Shown piece by piece: positions 19,100 through 19,920 of a stretch of 19,920 bases of DNA. Positions within the stretch are counted from its first letter, which is position 1. Every line of letters begins with the position of its first letter. The notes beneath the pieces were generated by a model that was not told the DNA's origin, did no database searches, and saw nothing but the letters and a program-made list of their open reading frames with translations. Made by a program: the position numbers and the translations under genes. Where the stretch lies: the NCBI GenBank assembly GCA_043810595.1, contig JBDRNX010000035.1, forward strand, positions 1 through 19,920. Direction: 5' to 3'. Source of the stretch: JAWABC01 sp043810595. GTDB taxonomy: Archaea > Nanobdellota > Nanobdellia > SCGC-AAA011-G17 > VGLX01.

Positions 19100-19603
19100 A
19101 TGAAGTTCACAAAAGAGAGGTTGAACAAGCCACTTCTAATAAAAATAGTAATATTCACAGTGCTGCTGGTAATAATGTTGGGAGGGGCCTACTACTTAGG
19201 TTATTTCAAGAAAAACTGCAACCAGAGCAGAACATGCTTTGACGACGCATTCAAAAAATGCCAGCCAGCAAAGATAGTTAAGATATTAGACAACAACTAC
19301 TACTACTTCACCGTAGACGGAAGAAGGGGAAGCGACTGCAAGACAAACGTAAAGCTCACAAAGATGGGCGTAGGAACATCACAAGAACTGATAGACTCGC
19401 TCGAAGGGAAGGCGATGACATGCTACATCCCCATGAACAGGGTGAAGGAAGTGTCATTCGACACCATGCCTGACATTCTCAATTACTGCTCAGGACCACT
19501 AAAAGAAGCCATATACGAACAGATAATACAGAAGATGTACGGACTGATAATAAAGAACATCGGACCCATAGTAAGCGAGGTCGAAGATTTCTACAAAGTA
19601 TAG
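19100..19603 (+). CDS. Membrane-anchored Cys-containing protein of unknown function
   Basis: 167 residues. A basic N-terminus (MKFTKERLNKPLLIK) leads into a transmembrane helix at ~14-35 (IVIFTVLLVIMLGGAYYLGY), and the rest is presumably outside. Cys residues are spaced as NCNQSRTCFDDAFKKCQPAK, then SDCKTN, MTCYIP and NYCSGP, suggesting two or three disulfide bonds. A beta-rich middle (KIVKILDNNYYYFTVDG) and a helical C-terminus (EAIYEQIIQKMYGLIIKNIG) follow. I recall similar anchored proteins in DPANN genomes but cannot name a family. It precedes a lipoprotein gene on the same strand. Confidence 0.8.
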   Translation: MKFTKERLNKPLLIKIVIFTVLLVIMLGGAYYLGYFKKNCNQSRTCFDDAFKKCQPAKIVKILDNNYYYFTVDGRRGSDCKTNVKLTKMGVGTSQELIDSLEGKAMTCYIPMNRVKEVSFDTMPDILNYCSGPLKEAIYEQIIQKMYGLIIKNIGPIVSEVEDFYKV

Positions 19604-19608
19604 AAAAA

Positions 19609-19616
19609 TATAAAAA
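19609..19616 (+). promoter_or_regulatory. TATA box for the lipoprotein gene
   Basis: TATAAAAA is centred ~25 bases before ATG 19637, indicating a leaderless transcript. Confidence 0.55.
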
Positions 19617-19636
19617 CCAATTAGAAATTTGCAATT

Positions 19637-19920
19637 ATGATGAAAAGAGCCATACTGATAATTCTCACGCTAAGCCTGCTGATAAGTGGGTGCCAAACAG
19701 AAAAGAAACTGACACAGAAAGAAGCAGAAAAATTAGCAATAGACAAGGTGTATGAGCTGACAGAAAACAAGGGAATCTACGGAGAAGGCGGACCAACAAT
19801 CTACAAAACAACACTAGAACCGGAAGGGGACAGGTGGACAATCTGGGTCAGGGCAAACAACACAGTAGTCAGAACTTTAGTCTACCAAAATGGAACGATA
19901 AGAGTGTTCCCAACAATAAT
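19637..19920 (+). CDS. Putative lipoprotein, 3' end beyond the window
   Basis: The frame from ATG 19637 (or 19640) is open to the window end, giving 94 codons. MMKRAILIILTLSLLISGC is a short signal peptide ending in a lipobox (LISGC), so the mature protein is probably lipid-anchored at Cys19. The mature part starts with a charged helix (TEKKLTQKEAEKLAIDKVYE) followed by GGPTIYKTTLEPEGDRWTIW and further strands, resembling PepSY- or cystatin-like small domains in which a helix packs on a sheet; that comparison is only suggestive. A TATA box at 19609-19616 supports the start. Codon use is native-like. Confidence 0.8.
   Translation, partial: MMKRAILIILTLSLLISGCQTEKKLTQKEAEKLAIDKVYELTENKGIYGEGGPTIYKTTLEPEGDRWTIWVRANNTVVRTLVYQNGTIRVFPTI

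Overview
The window looks like chromosomal DNA of a small-genome archaeon, most likely of the DPANN group (Woesearchaeota/Pacearchaeota-like). The evidence is an archaeal-type EF-2 with its diphthamide histidine, a fibrillarin/Nop5 pair, an archaeal presenilin-type protease, a tRNA with a bulge-helix-bulge intron, TATA boxes about 25-28 bases before start codons (leaderless mRNAs), and very tight gene packing with several convergent pairs sharing 4 bases. The phylum is inferred from gene content and style, not from a marker tree.

Region 1 (1-5800). The 3' end of a class II lysyl-tRNA synthetase is followed by a dense toxin-antitoxin (TA) island. It holds DUF4258-like/DUF2283, AbrB/MazF, TumE/TumA-like, a convergently arranged second DUF2283/toxin-like pair, and a ribbon-helix-helix/ParE-RelE pair. 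A roughly 36-45 bp AT-rich repeat occurs three times (1091, 2574, 3356), plus a weaker fourth copy (5298). Every copy has the same orientation and lies upstream of a minus-strand TA gene. Two diverged paralogues of unknown function (4287, 5402) flank the last TA pair.

Region 2 (5769-9119). This is an RNA-modification and housekeeping block: a short fibrillarin, a tRNA-Pro(GGG) with a 34-nt intron in the D-loop, a PHP-domain phosphoesterase directly behind the tRNA, an N-terminally reduced Nop5 with an unknown co-transcribed partner, and a CBS-pair protein with a C-terminal zinc ribbon. Both C/D-box proteins lack their usual N-terminal parts.

Region 3 (9153-11234). This segment looks acquired. 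A frameshifted serine hydrolase and a GH130 glycoside phosphorylase use T-rich codons unlike other plus-strand genes. Two tRNA 5'-half-like sequences, both ending in a GCT-anticodon loop, bracket the phosphorylase.

Region 4 (11231-15906). This is a membrane and proteolysis block: a membrane-anchored coiled-coil protein with a small membrane partner, a presenilin-family protease, an archaeal signal peptidase in an operon with a 38-aa zinc-ribbon peptide and an unknown protein, a C39-like protein that has lost its catalytic Cys and His, and small unknown genes.

Region 5 (16066-end). A T-rich, probably acquired, membrane-anchored protein is followed by EF-2, a Cys-containing membrane-anchored protein, and the start of a lipoprotein cut off by the window end.

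No CRISPR array, rRNA, transposase or recombinase gene was seen.
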